Shown: positions 8,890 to 16,529 of the stretch, piece by piece
Layout: each line of letters starts with the position of its first letter
Numbering within the stretch: position 1 is the first letter of the stretch
From: Parvularculaceae bacterium
Lineage (GTDB): Bacteria; Pseudomonadota; Alphaproteobacteria; Caulobacterales; Parvularculaceae
DNA length: 64,000 bases
NCBI GenBank assembly: GCA_028284065.1
Contig: JANQSJ010000003.1
Span: 1 to 64,000, forward strand
Reading direction: 5' to 3'
Notes under the pieces: model-generated
What the model was told of the DNA's origin: nothing
The model's input: the letters and a program-made list of their open reading frames with translations, nothing else
Databases searched by the model: none
Made by a program: the position numbers and the translations under genes

Positions 8890-9426
8890 ATGATGACTTC
8901 CCCACTTCCGGCAGCCGGCCCATCGCCGTTCGCCCCCCTGCTCGCCCTCGCCGGCCTGCTTTTCGCCGCCGCCTGCGCTGGCGAAAGCGCCGACGCCGAC
9001 CCGGCGCCGTCGGCCCAGACCGAGATCCCTTGTCCGGACGACGCCGAAGGCGTGTCGATCCTCGGGGCGTGGGTCCGCGCGACGTCGAACGCAAATGGGA
9101 TGACAGCCGCCTATTTCAATGTTTGCAACCATGGCCGCGAAGCGATCGAAATCGTCTCCGCGTCGACGCCTATCGCCGGCGCGGTCGAATTGCACGAAAC
9201 TAGCCGATCGGCCGGGGGCGTGGTCTCAATGCGGCCCATCAGCTCGCTCCCTGTCGCCGCCGGCGGCGCGGCGCGGCTTGCGCCCGGCGGCGCGCACCTC
9301 ATGCTCATGCGGCTAGCCGGAGAGATCGCCGCAGGCGACAGCGTGCCGTTGACCCTGACGCTGTCGAATGGCGAGACCGTCGACGTCGCTGCAACGGCGA
9401 AGGCGCGTGAGGCGACGGCGCATTAA
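8890..9426 (+). CDS. PCu(A)C copper chaperone, probable lipoprotein
   Basis: A 178-aa protein of the PCu(A)C / DUF461 family, which delivers Cu(I) to cytochrome oxidase CuA or CuB sites in the periplasm. The metal motif is visible: 'VELHETSRSAGGVVSM' (H then M about 11 residues later, near residues 98-113) and 'GGAHLMLM' (HxM, near 135-142). The N terminus has a lipobox-like AAAC with Cys at about 29, so it is probably anchored to a membrane. A chaperone of this kind could serve the cbb3 oxidase encoded 45 kb away, which is inference. GGAG lies 4-7 nt before two adjacent ATG codons. Confidence 0.9.
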   Translation: MMTSPLPAAGPSPFAPLLALAGLLFAAACAGESADADPAPSAQTEIPCPDDAEGVSILGAWVRATSNANGMTAAYFNVCNHGREAIEIVSASTPIAGAVELHETSRSAGGVVSMRPISSLPVAAGGAARLAPGGAHLMLMRLAGEIAAGDSVPLTLTLSNGETVDVAATAKAREATAH

Positions 9427-9563
9427 GCCGCCGCAACGCAAGCCCGATGCGCGACTCGCACAAGAATGCCGACGCCTAATCGGTATACGGCGCTTCCGGG
9501 CGACGTCCTTGGTTGGCGGTCTGCTTAGCACGCCAACCTTATTCCGTTTAAGGCGGCGGCGCT

Positions 9564-9713
9564 TTAGAGCATCGAGCAAAAAGTGTGCAACGGTTTTTGC
9601 GTCTCGCGATGCTCGCCTTAAAAGACTATAGCAAAATGCAGCCATGCAGATTTATTGCATTTTGCTATAGTTGCGTAAGCGGATGGTCCAAGACGGCGGG
9701 CATAAATGTCTAG
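9564..9713. repeat. palindromic mosaic element C (RIME-like)
   Basis: The element starts TTTAGAGC and folds into two hairpins. The first has an outer stem GAGCATCG (9567-9574) with CGATGCTC (9607-9614) and an inner stem GCAAAAA with TTTTTGC. The second is a perfect 16-bp inverted repeat ACTATAGCAAAATGCA (9625-9640 with 9656-9671). The right end at 9707-9713 is TGTCTAG, whose TAG on the minus strand is the stop codon of the ACR3-like gene. The AAAAAGTG..CGGTTTTT core resembles the RIME palindromes of Rhizobiales. Confidence 0.65.
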
Positions 9714-10735
9714 CTTGACGTCTCTTCGCTTAGTTCAAGCGGCACCTGTCTGGTTGCGTCTCGCTGTCGGGTCAGGACGCCCTTCAACACAACCAAATGC
9801 GGAAGCTCGATCATCATGCCGATAATGATCGCCGCGTAGATAAACGGCTGATCAGGTATGACGGCGACGGTAAGCGCGAGCATGAGCGGGGCGTTCCTCG
9901 CCGTTGTCGTTATTGTCAACAAGGCCCTGTCCTCATAGGCGAGGCCCATGGTTTTCGAGATGCCCGCGCTCAACAAGTAGGTAAAAACGTAGAATGAGAA
10001 AATCGCACAGAGGATGAGTGGGAAGACAGCCGCATGTGACGTCAACGTGCTGATATTGGCGGCTGTAATCTGCCAGATCAGGAGCGAGAGCGCGACCGGT
10101 ATCAAGATCGAGACAATGGAATAAAGAGTCTCGAGCTGGTCTTTGCGAAATGCGCGTTCCAACATGAAGCGCAAGACCACCGCCATTGTGAGCGGCGCAA
10201 GGAACCATCGCCAGAGCGTCTCAAAAACTCCGCCCGCTTCCGTCCCGACGGCGTCTATCCCGAAAACATGGAGATAGAGAGGGTATAGCAAAAGCTGGAC
10301 GATCATATTGATCGGCAGGAGCGCCGCCCCAAGAGACGTGTTGCCTTTTGCGAGACGCGTGAACGCCAAAAACCAGTCCGTGCAGGGGGCCATGAAATAA
10401 ATCACAAGGCCCATAAGAAACAGCGGATGGCCGTTCAGAAAAATCGAAGCGATCGCGAAACCGACAGCGGGGATGATCACGAAATTCGCAAGCAGAGCGG
10501 CGACGATGAAGGGTATCCGGTTCAAACTAGACAGGATGCTCTGAACACGGACTTCAAACAGAAGCAGGAAGACCAGCAGAAGGATGGTGAAGTCGATCTG
10601 ACTTGAAAGAACGCCGCTCGCTTCGGGCAGCGCAAGTCCGACGCTTGCGCCCAAAACCAGCGCAGCGACGAGAACTATGGCTGAGCCGCGGCCGGACATG
10701 AATTCGGCCGCCCCACTAACCAAACTGGTCAGCAT
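9710..10735 (-). CDS. ACR3/BASS superfamily permease, likely arsenite efflux
   Basis: A 341-aa membrane protein with about ten hydrophobic helices. The signature region 'FMAPCTDWFLAFTRLAKGNT' followed by 'LLPINMIVQLLLYPLYL' is the type seen in proteins annotated as arsenic resistance permeases of the BASS superfamily (related to ACR3), with the conserved cysteine in a membrane helix. It would export oxyanions such as arsenite; the substrate is not proven by sequence. It is the second gene of a two-gene unit, its start overlapping the stop of the flavoprotein by a few bases. ATG codons at 10753, 10741 and 10735 are possible; 10735 has the best-spaced GGGG box. Confidence 0.75.
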   Translation of the reverse strand: MLTSLVSGAAEFMSGRGSAIVLVAALVLGASVGLALPEASGVLSSQIDFTILLLVFLLLFEVRVQSILSSLNRIPFIVAALLANFVIIPAVGFAIASIFLNGHPLFLMGLVIYFMAPCTDWFLAFTRLAKGNTSLGAALLPINMIVQLLLYPLYLHVFGIDAVGTEAGGVFETLWRWFLAPLTMAVVLRFMLERAFRKDQLETLYSIVSILIPVALSLLIWQITAANISTLTSHAAVFPLILCAIFSFYVFTYLLSAGISKTMGLAYEDRALLTITTTARNAPLMLALTVAVIPDQPFIYAAIIIGMMIELPHLVVLKGVLTRQRDATRQVPLELSEETSS

Positions 10736-11796
10736 TCGCATTCCCCGTCGCAACAGCTTAAGTCATCCAGCAGAAAGCCCGCCTGCGCGTATTCGGCGAT
10801 AACGGGACTTTGCTCGCCCCACCGGCTCAATATCTCGCGGACGACGACGGCGAAGCGCTGCCGGTATTTATAGATGAAGCAAAATATCGCCTTTTCGTGC
10901 TGCACATTTGGGCCAACCAAGTAGACGTTTTTATATTTTGTGCTCTCATCGCACTCAGTGAGTTCCGCATAGCCATCAGTAAAATTAAACAGCTTGCCGG
11001 CAAGGCTCTGCTTGATGTCAAAACCAGTGGCGTCAATCGCGGGATGCTCGAGCCTGAATGTGCGGCTTTTCGTACGCACCTCTTTTTCGCTTATGTCTTC
11101 GGCGAACTCTGGAAAGAACTCAGCCTCGCCGCTTTTTTGCAGCGAGCGCACTCGTGAAAACGTGAAAGGGCTAAGGCCGTAACTTGAATCGCTGACGCGT
11201 TTCGCCCAAGGCGCGCTCGGGTCAATCACGCTTACCGTGGAGCCGTTCTTAACAAGGTTGTACGCCGTCTCCATGCCGCTTTCCGCACCGCCAATGATGA
11301 CATGGCGGCCCTTGGGAAGATGCTTGTACGACCGGCCGACGCGGCGCGTACCAGGAATAGTCTTTCGGTACTGGAATTCGCCGCCCGCCCATATCAGCGT
11401 GCGGCATCGGACCTGACCTTCGCTTGTATCGAGTTCAATGACGCCATTGTCCTCGACATCAACGTCCAGGACTTCGACGCCCTCATCAATTTTCAAGCCG
11501 TAGTGTTCCGCCAGGTCCTTTAGATAGTACGTATATTGACGGCCAGACGGGTGCTCAGCTTGCAACCCGAACGCGGGAGAGCTTCCTGGCGTAATAGCGT
11601 TTAGATCCACCGAGCCAAAAAAGTTCCCTGTGAATGAGGGCGAGATAAACCGGGTTTCTTTCGGCCAGCGCAGAAAGCTCTCCCCGACGGCTCCGCGCTC
11701 CAAAATCAGCGCAGGGATTGCGCATTGTGAAAGCAGGGCTGCGACGCCGACGCCAGCCGGGCCGGCGCCGACGATTATCACGGGGTGTATTTTCAT
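10729..11796 (-). CDS. FAD/NAD(P)-binding monooxygenase-like flavoprotein, ArsO-like
   Basis: A 355-aa flavoprotein with an N-terminal FAD motif 'VGAGPAGVGVA' (residues 10-20), a second dinucleotide motif 'IIGGAESGMETA' near 170 and the 'DATGFD' motif of flavin monooxygenases near 262. The C terminus ends in CCDGECEC, five cysteines in eight residues counting the flanking ones, which could bind As(III) or another soft metal. Similar flavoproteins accompany ars efflux genes and are called ArsO or thioredoxin reductase-like. It overlaps the permease gene start, indicating translational coupling. A/T content is higher than in the neighbours, consistent with transfer. No ArsR gene is present. Confidence 0.75.
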   Translation of the reverse strand: MKIHPVIIVGAGPAGVGVAALLSQCAIPALILERGAVGESFLRWPKETRFISPSFTGNFFGSVDLNAITPGSSPAFGLQAEHPSGRQYTYYLKDLAEHYGLKIDEGVEVLDVDVEDNGVIELDTSEGQVRCRTLIWAGGEFQYRKTIPGTRRVGRSYKHLPKGRHVIIGGAESGMETAYNLVKNGSTVSVIDPSAPWAKRVSDSSYGLSPFTFSRVRSLQKSGEAEFFPEFAEDISEKEVRTKSRTFRLEHPAIDATGFDIKQSLAGKLFNFTDGYAELTECDESTKYKNVYLVGPNVQHEKAIFCFIYKYRQRFAVVVREILSRWGEQSPVIAEYAQAGFLLDDLSCCDGECEC

Positions 11797-12285
11797 CGCG
11801 CCGGTTTTCGTTTTGGCGGGCCGTTTGCGTCTGCGGTCAGTCAGGCCAACGACCCTAAGTTATTGGTTTCGCGGATTGAGGCGCGACACCGATTAAGTCG
11901 CTTTCGCTGCAGCCGGCTCCAGAAGGCTGTCAAGAAGCGTCTCTCGCAAGATCGTCGTTTGCGCCCCCAGCGAGGCGCATGTCGTCACAGAAACAATGGA
12001 CTCTCTTTCGCGAACTCGATCGCTTGATGGCGTAAGCCATTGAAATCATCGCCAAGAGTACGCGTCACCGTATTTTCTGTGAACGGTTCGCATCTAGCAT
12101 GCCGTGCAACAATGTTGCAACCGTCTTGGCGCGCTATCGTTCCGAAAAGCCTGGGCATGGCGAGGCTAACGATGGCGCTCGTTGCGACGCGCTCATCCGT
12201 AAACTGGTTTCGATTGCCCGAGATTGAGGCGCGCTGACCATCCGCCAAAGGCGCTCAGCGCAATCTGTCTGGTCGATGAAGAGCG
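11797..12285. other. gap upstream of the arsenic-type cassette
   Basis: There is no supported gene in 489 bp. A 19-nt stretch at 11855-11873 (CTAAGTTATTGGTTTCGCG) matches the middle of palindromic element A at 18 of 19 positions, so it is a fragment of that family. TGCAACAATGTTGCA near 12104-12118 is a perfect 6-bp inverted repeat and could be an operator for the cassette. An 87-codon minus-strand frame (11985-12248) resembles nothing I know. Confidence 0.4.
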
Positions 12286-13125
12286 CTATGCGTCGAACGA
12301 CTGATCCATCGTCTCCGACGGCGCGCGCGCGCAATCGCCGACCGGCTTCGCGGGCACGCCGGCGACAGTGCAGCCCGCCTTGACGTCCGCGAGAACGACG
12401 CTGCCCGCGGCGACCTTCGCGCCTTCGCCCACTTCGATATTGCCGAGCACCTTCGCCCCGACGCTGATGAGCGCGCCCTTGCGGATCTTCGGGTGCCGGT
12501 CGCCGGTCTCCTTGCCGGTGCCGCCAAGCGTGACGCCCTGGAAGATTGAGACGCCGTCCTCCACGACCGCCGTCTCGCCGATAACGACGCCAGTGGCGTG
12601 GTCGATATGGACGCCCTTGCCGATTTCAGTGGCCGGGTGAATGTCGACCTGGAAGAGCTCCGACATGCGGCTTTGAAGGTAAAGCGCGAGCGGCCGGCGA
12701 TCCTTTCGCCACAGCCGGTTCGCGACTCTCTGTCCCTGCAAGGAGAGATATCCCTTGAAGTAGAGAAAAGGCTGCACGTATTCGTGGCACGCGGGATCGC
12801 GCTCGAACGCGGCGATAGCGTCCTCCAGCGCCGCGTCGACAATCGCCGGTTCGTCCGCATACGCCTCGTCGCAGACTTCCCGCCAGAGCATGGCGCTCAT
12901 CTCCGCGTCCGACAGCTTCTGCGCCAGCCGGTAGGAGAGCGCCGCATCAAACGTTTCGTGATTGAGGACGGTCGCATGCAGGAAGCTCGCAAGCGCCGGC
13001 TCGCGCGCCGCCGCCGTCGCCGCTTCGACCCTGATGCGCGGCCAGGCCTGGTCGGCGCGCAGGGCCGTTGTCGCCTCGTCTTGTTCGATTGGCCGCGGTC
13101 CGGCCTTTGCGCTTGCGTTACTCAT
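12286..13125 (-). CDS. cysE: serine O-acetyltransferase
   Basis: A 279-aa CysE that makes O-acetylserine from serine and acetyl-CoA in cysteine synthesis. It has the helical N-terminal domain and then the left-handed beta-helix of hexapeptide repeats from about residue 155: 'IHPATEIGKGVHIDHATGVVIGE' with the catalytic His of the HIDHATG motif, then 'GVTLGGTGKETGDRHPKIRKG'. The C-terminal tail after 'VAGVPAKPVG' is short and would end the active-site cap. I start at the ATG at 13125; the frame is open for 19 more codons upstream. It is in the same direction as the downstream-facing NUDIX gene. Confidence 0.95.
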   Translation of the reverse strand: MSNASAKAGPRPIEQDEATTALRADQAWPRIRVEAATAAAREPALASFLHATVLNHETFDAALSYRLAQKLSDAEMSAMLWREVCDEAYADEPAIVDAALEDAIAAFERDPACHEYVQPFLYFKGYLSLQGQRVANRLWRKDRRPLALYLQSRMSELFQVDIHPATEIGKGVHIDHATGVVIGETAVVEDGVSIFQGVTLGGTGKETGDRHPKIRKGALISVGAKVLGNIEVGEGAKVAAGSVVLADVKAGCTVAGVPAKPVGDCARAPSETMDQSFDA

Positions 13126-13213
13126 AGTTTTTGTCTCGGGTTTATGGCCGCGGGCCTGAAGTCCTTCGTCTCCGCGAAGCATCGAAAGGCTCGCATTCGA
13201 GCCGCCGCGGGTC

Positions 13214-13849
13214 TTATCGCCGCCCCAAGAGCTTCGCCACCGCCTCGGGCAACCGCCCAGCCTCGGCCAGCGCCGCCGCCTTCAGGGTCATTACTATAGT
13301 GAGCGAATCGGCAATTCGCCCGTCCAAAACCATCTCATGAAGCGTTGAAAAACTAACCCTGTCATAAGAAAATTGCTCTGTCGGGTCGGGCGCCGGCGCG
13401 CCGGCGGATAGGTCCCAGGCGAGGAAACACACCGCCTTTTCGTCGGTGACCGAGTTCGAAATGTCGAAGCGCGCGAATTCCAGCCAATTCGCCGCCGAAA
13501 ACCCGGTTTCCTCTTTGAGCTCACGCTTGGCGGCCAGGAGTGGGTCTTCGCCGAGCGGCCCGCCGCCCTCGGGCAGCTCCCAGCTATATTCGTCATGGGG
13601 AAACCTGTGCTGACCCACCAGCGGAATCCCTCCGTCCGCGCCGACGGGCAGCACGCCAACCGCCCGGTTCTTGAACCGGACGACGCCATAGCGGCCGTCC
13701 GACCCGTCCGGCCGGACGACGTCGTAGTCGATGACCTGAATCCATGGATTGTCGAAGACGGTCTGGTCCGCCCTCACCCCCCATGGGCCGACGCCGCTCA
13801 ACCTTCGTTCACCTGCCGGGGCCTCTTCTTTATCGCTTTTTGCCGACAT
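13214..13849 (-). CDS. NUDIX hydrolase, ADP-ribose pyrophosphatase type
   Basis: A 211-aa NUDIX enzyme. The full Nudix box runs 'GGGPLGEDPLLAAKRELKEE' plus 'TGF' (G-x5-E-x7-REL-x-EE-x-GF), near residues 98-120. The N-terminal 'NPWIQVIDYDVVRPDG' and 'GVLPVGADGGIPLVGQHR' segments match the ADP-ribose pyrophosphatase group, which hydrolyses nucleoside diphosphate linked sugars. The start at 13849 (MSAKSDKEE) gives a normal family length; the frame is open 24 codons further. It lies 88 bp upstream of cysE on the same strand and could be co-transcribed. Confidence 0.9.
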   Translation of the reverse strand: MSAKSDKEEAPAGERRLSGVGPWGVRADQTVFDNPWIQVIDYDVVRPDGSDGRYGVVRFKNRAVGVLPVGADGGIPLVGQHRFPHDEYSWELPEGGGPLGEDPLLAAKRELKEETGFSAANWLEFARFDISNSVTDEKAVCFLAWDLSAGAPAPDPTEQFSYDRVSFSTLHEMVLDGRIADSLTIVMTLKAAALAEAGRLPEAVAKLLGRR

Positions 13850-13949
13850 CAGGCGACGCTCCATCGATGCTGAAACGCAATTCTCCCGTGAAAGGACATG
13901 CAGGGCGAACGCGAAGACCATTGCGTCGCCAGAAAAACGCGCCCGTCAA

Positions 13950-14004
13950 TAATTTGGGTCCACAAGTTTGAAACCGACACTATCCACGCCTAATTTGAGT
14001 ACAC
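13950..14004 (+). promoter_or_regulatory. imperfect direct repeat upstream of the 447-aa membrane protein
   Basis: TAATTTGGGTCCAC (13950-13963) and TAATTTGAGTACAC (13991-14004) match at 11 or 12 of 14 positions and are 41 bp apart, about four helical turns. They sit directly upstream of the TTG-started gene and could be paired operator half-sites. Inference only. Confidence 0.35.
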
Positions 14005-14026
14005 TTCTGATTTTGGGGAAAAAGTT

Positions 14027-15370
14027 TTGATCAGCAATATTGAATATAGCGATCCGATTCTCATTGCGATGGTCGCCAGCCTCGTATCCGGCATCATGCT
14101 CGGCGCGATTTTCGGCCGTATGCCGGGCCGTTTTCATCGATTTATGAGGGGCATTGTCAGGATCGCAACGGCGCCATTGCGCCGCATTGGAATACTCAGA
14201 AAAGCTCAACGCGGCCTTCGCGGCGCGCGAAACGCGGCGATTTCAGGCAATGCGACAATTAAGTTCCTTGAAGGAAAAACGGAGATCGAAAAAGCGATAT
14301 TCCTGCAGCGCCACGGGCTCTTCAAGACCGGCGAAGTGATCGAGCTAAGCGAAAAGCAGATTCGGGAGTTCGAGAAACAAAAACGCGCGGTGGAGAAACA
14401 ATACCTGCTGCGACAACGCGGCATTCTGTACGAACAAATTCGTACACTGCCGAGTTACGCGCCAGACTGGCTTGTCGCCGGGCTGAGCGAGGAAACCGTA
14501 CGCGAATTTGTCGAACGGGCGGATGAATTCTTCAATGGACAGGTTGTCCTCGATGCAAACGAGGAAGCCCTCTACGAGGACGTCGATGGCGCCAACACAA
14601 TCTACCTCTTTGGAAAGACGGACTTAGCGGCGTACAACCTTCTTAATGAAGCGCGCAAGACAATCAACAAGAACGCCCTGAAACTCATTATGTCTTTCCT
14701 CTTCATCATGATAAGCGCCTTCACGATCGTAATCGGCTTCACCCAGACAGACGCTTCGAGCGGCTTTGTCTTTATCGGGGCCGCCCTTCTCATGAGCTTC
14801 TCCTGGTACATGTACAAGACATCGCAGGAACACAGCATCCGTTCGCTCGCCAAATTCATGCAGCTATATGTCGGCCATATCAGCGATCAGTTTCGGGACG
14901 TGACCGGCAAGGCGCTCGGCGTTCCTGTCGGCCGCGAAGAGGACACGGCGAAGCTCGCCGCGGAAGCGCGCGACTGGAACAAGATCATGGTGTGGATGGC
15001 GATGCGCTCATTCTTTATAGAGACGTTTCTGCGAAACCAGCAGTTCCAGATATTCCGGAACGTGGACTACTACAAAATGTTCTCTGACGGCGTCATCTTC
15101 GTTCTCGTCCTGGGCGCAGGTACGGGGCACTTTCTAGGCCTCTATGACTTGCCGGCTTACGTCGCTTCCCTGCCAACCTGGCAACCTCTTGCCGCGGTCG
15201 GCATCCTCATCCTTTACGCGGTCTTGGTCAGGCGACGCGTAATCCCCGTCGAACTTCAACAGCAGGACTGGCGCGGTTTCGATAACCTGCAACTCGGCAA
15301 GAAGATGGATGAAGTGGTCGGGAAGTATGTTGAAGAAATCGGCTATTGGAAAACGCGTCTCGACCGATGA
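14027..15370 (+). CDS. membrane protein of unknown function with coiled-coil region
   Basis: A 447-aa protein that I do not recognise. It has an N-terminal membrane helix (about 10-30), a charged, helix-rich cytoplasmic part (about 60-200, with an 'EKQIREFEKQKRAVEKQY' coiled-coil-like stretch), two membrane helices around 215-265, another charged region, then two more around 350-410. The frame opens with TTG at 14027 preceded by GGGG, and an internal ATG at 14069 would shorten the first helix. A/T content and lysine/phenylalanine use exceed the neighbours, suggesting a different history. It is convergent with queF. Confidence 0.6.
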   Translation: MISNIEYSDPILIAMVASLVSGIMLGAIFGRMPGRFHRFMRGIVRIATAPLRRIGILRKAQRGLRGARNAAISGNATIKFLEGKTEIEKAIFLQRHGLFKTGEVIELSEKQIREFEKQKRAVEKQYLLRQRGILYEQIRTLPSYAPDWLVAGLSEETVREFVERADEFFNGQVVLDANEEALYEDVDGANTIYLFGKTDLAAYNLLNEARKTINKNALKLIMSFLFIMISAFTIVIGFTQTDASSGFVFIGAALLMSFSWYMYKTSQEHSIRSLAKFMQLYVGHISDQFRDVTGKALGVPVGREEDTAKLAAEARDWNKIMVWMAMRSFFIETFLRNQQFQIFRNVDYYKMFSDGVIFVLVLGAGTGHFLGLYDLPAYVASLPTWQPLAAVGILILYAVLVRRRVIPVELQQQDWRGFDNLQLGKKMDEVVGKYVEEIGYWKTRLDR

Positions 15371-15390
15371 AGCGGCGCCGGAGCGGCGCA

Positions 15391-15873
15391 TCAGCCTCTC
15401 CCGCGATAGGGCTGAACGCCGGGCTCCGGAACCCATAGCCCGTCCGGCGCCGGCCCGGTCTGGTGGAAGACGTCAATGGGGATGCCGCCGCGCGGATACC
15501 AGTAGCCGGCGATGCGCAGCCAGCGCGGCGCCGCCGCGGCGACGATCCGCTTGGCGATCATGACCGTGCAGTCCTCGTGGAATGCGCCGTGGTTTCGGAA
15601 CGACCCGAGAAACAACTTGAACGACTTCGATTCGACAATCCTCTCCTTCGGCGCGTAGTCGATGACGAGGTGCGCGAAATCGGGCTGGCCCGTCACCGGA
15701 CAAAGCGACGTGAATTCAGGCGCCGTGAACCGGGCGAGATAAAGGGCGTCAGGATGAGGATTGGCCGCGGTCTCCAGCGTCGCCTCGTCCGGCGACGACG
15801 GCAGGGCGCTCTCCCCGCCGAGCTGCGACAGGCCGGACACCGCGCCGCCGGCGCGGGCTGGGTCATCGCTCAC
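15391..15873 (-). CDS. queF: NADPH-dependent 7-cyano-7-deazaguanine reductase
   Basis: A 160-aa unimodular QueF of the T-fold superfamily, reducing preQ0 to preQ1 in queuosine tRNA modification. The catalytic cysteine lies in '[15 protein letters not shown]' (near residue 60), with the conserved '[23 protein letters not shown]' segment (E and H for substrate binding) and '[13 protein letters not shown]' near the end. The GTG at 15873 preceded by GGAG gives the usual family length; the longer upstream frame is low-complexity. No other queuosine genes are in the window. Confidence 0.95.
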   Translation of the reverse strand: MSDDPARAGGAVSGLSQLGGESALPSSPDEATLETAANPHPDALYLARFTAPEFTSLCPVTGQPDFAHLVIDYAPKERIVESKSFKLFLGSFRNHGAFHEDCTVMIAKRIVAAAAPRWLRIAGYWYPRGGIPIDVFHQTGPAPDGLWVPEPGVQPYRGRG

Positions 15874-16014
15874 ATTCCGTCTCCGTCGAAAAGGCGGACC
15901 GATCGTCCGCGCGCTGCAAGGTCGGAAACGCTTACCCGCGCCGCGCGCGGAAGGCGAGCCCGTGTCCATGCCCCCGCGCTCGCGGCTTTACCGCGGCGGC
16001 AATCAGCTGTTGCG

Positions 16015-16027
16015 AATGACTCTCATT
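16015..16027. promoter_or_regulatory. possible Fur box upstream of DUF3325
   Basis: The core AATGACTCTCATT is a perfect inverted repeat of AATGA/TCATT with a 3-nt centre. It agrees with the AATGATnATCATT heart of the Fur consensus, though the outer bases match poorly. It lies about 150 bp before the DUF3325 gene, a gene that in other bacteria belongs to iron-uptake operons. Confidence 0.4.
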
Positions 16028-16095
16028 GATGTAATCTCCGCCATCTCGATGAAGGGCGCAGCCCTTACGATCGCATCTCGACAAGGCCCTCTCCC

Positions 16096-16179
16096 ATGCC
16101 AGCAACGGTTTTCTTCCGCATGCCCATGAGTTCGCCCCTTGCGTCTCTCGGCGCGCTCAAGTCTGCGGCGTCTGAATAA
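16096..16179 (+). CDS. possible 27-codon ORF coupled to DUF3325
   Basis: A short frame of 27 codons starting at ATG 16096 and ending in TAA, whose last A is the first base of the DUF3325 ATG (TAATG). Such stop-start overlap usually means coupling. The peptide has no family resemblance and could be a leader peptide, the degraded remnant of an upstream iron-uptake gene, or chance. Confidence 0.25.
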   Translation: MPATVFFRMPMSSPLASLGALKSAASE

Positions 16180-16529
16180 TGACGGGCCCGGCCGCCATTG
16201 CGTTTTTTATCCTCGCGACCGCTTTCGCATTCATTGGCGCGGCGTCCTTGGCGCTTAGCCAGGACCGGCACTGGCGCGCGGTCGCGCCGAAGGGCTCACG
16301 GGCGCCAGGCTTTCTCCGGCCGGCGGGCTGGTGCTTTACGTTTGCGTGCCTCGTCGCCTGCATTGCGCGCGACGGCGGCAGTTTTGCGGCGCTCATCTGG
16401 CCGATCCTGATGGCGGCCGCATGCCTCGTCGTCGCCATGTCGCTCGCATATTTTCCGGCGCCGTTAATGCGCGTCGCGACGACGCTTGCGGGGGCCGTCA
16501 CTCCGGAGACCACGGACGCACGCCGGTAA
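16179..16529 (+). CDS. DUF3325 family membrane protein
   Basis: A 116-aa protein with three or four hydrophobic helices and the family pattern: 'ALSQDRHW' after the first helix, then 'GWCFTFACLVACI' and a last helix ending in 'AYFPAP'. In many proteobacteria DUF3325 genes sit at the end of iron-siderophore operons together with PepSY and DUF3649 genes; none is present here. The 3' end overlaps the convergent comEC gene by 32 bp. The exact function is unknown. Confidence 0.7.
   Translation: MTGPAAIAFFILATAFAFIGAASLALSQDRHWRAVAPKGSRAPGFLRPAGWCFTFACLVACIARDGGSFAALIWPILMAAACLVVAMSLAYFPAPLMRVATTLAGAVTPETTDARR

Noticed and set aside
11985..12248. 87-codon minus-strand frame upstream of the flavoprotein, a possible ArsR or transposase remnant
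   Set aside because: It has no helix-turn-helix pattern, no metal-binding Cys pair typical of ArsR and no transposase motif.
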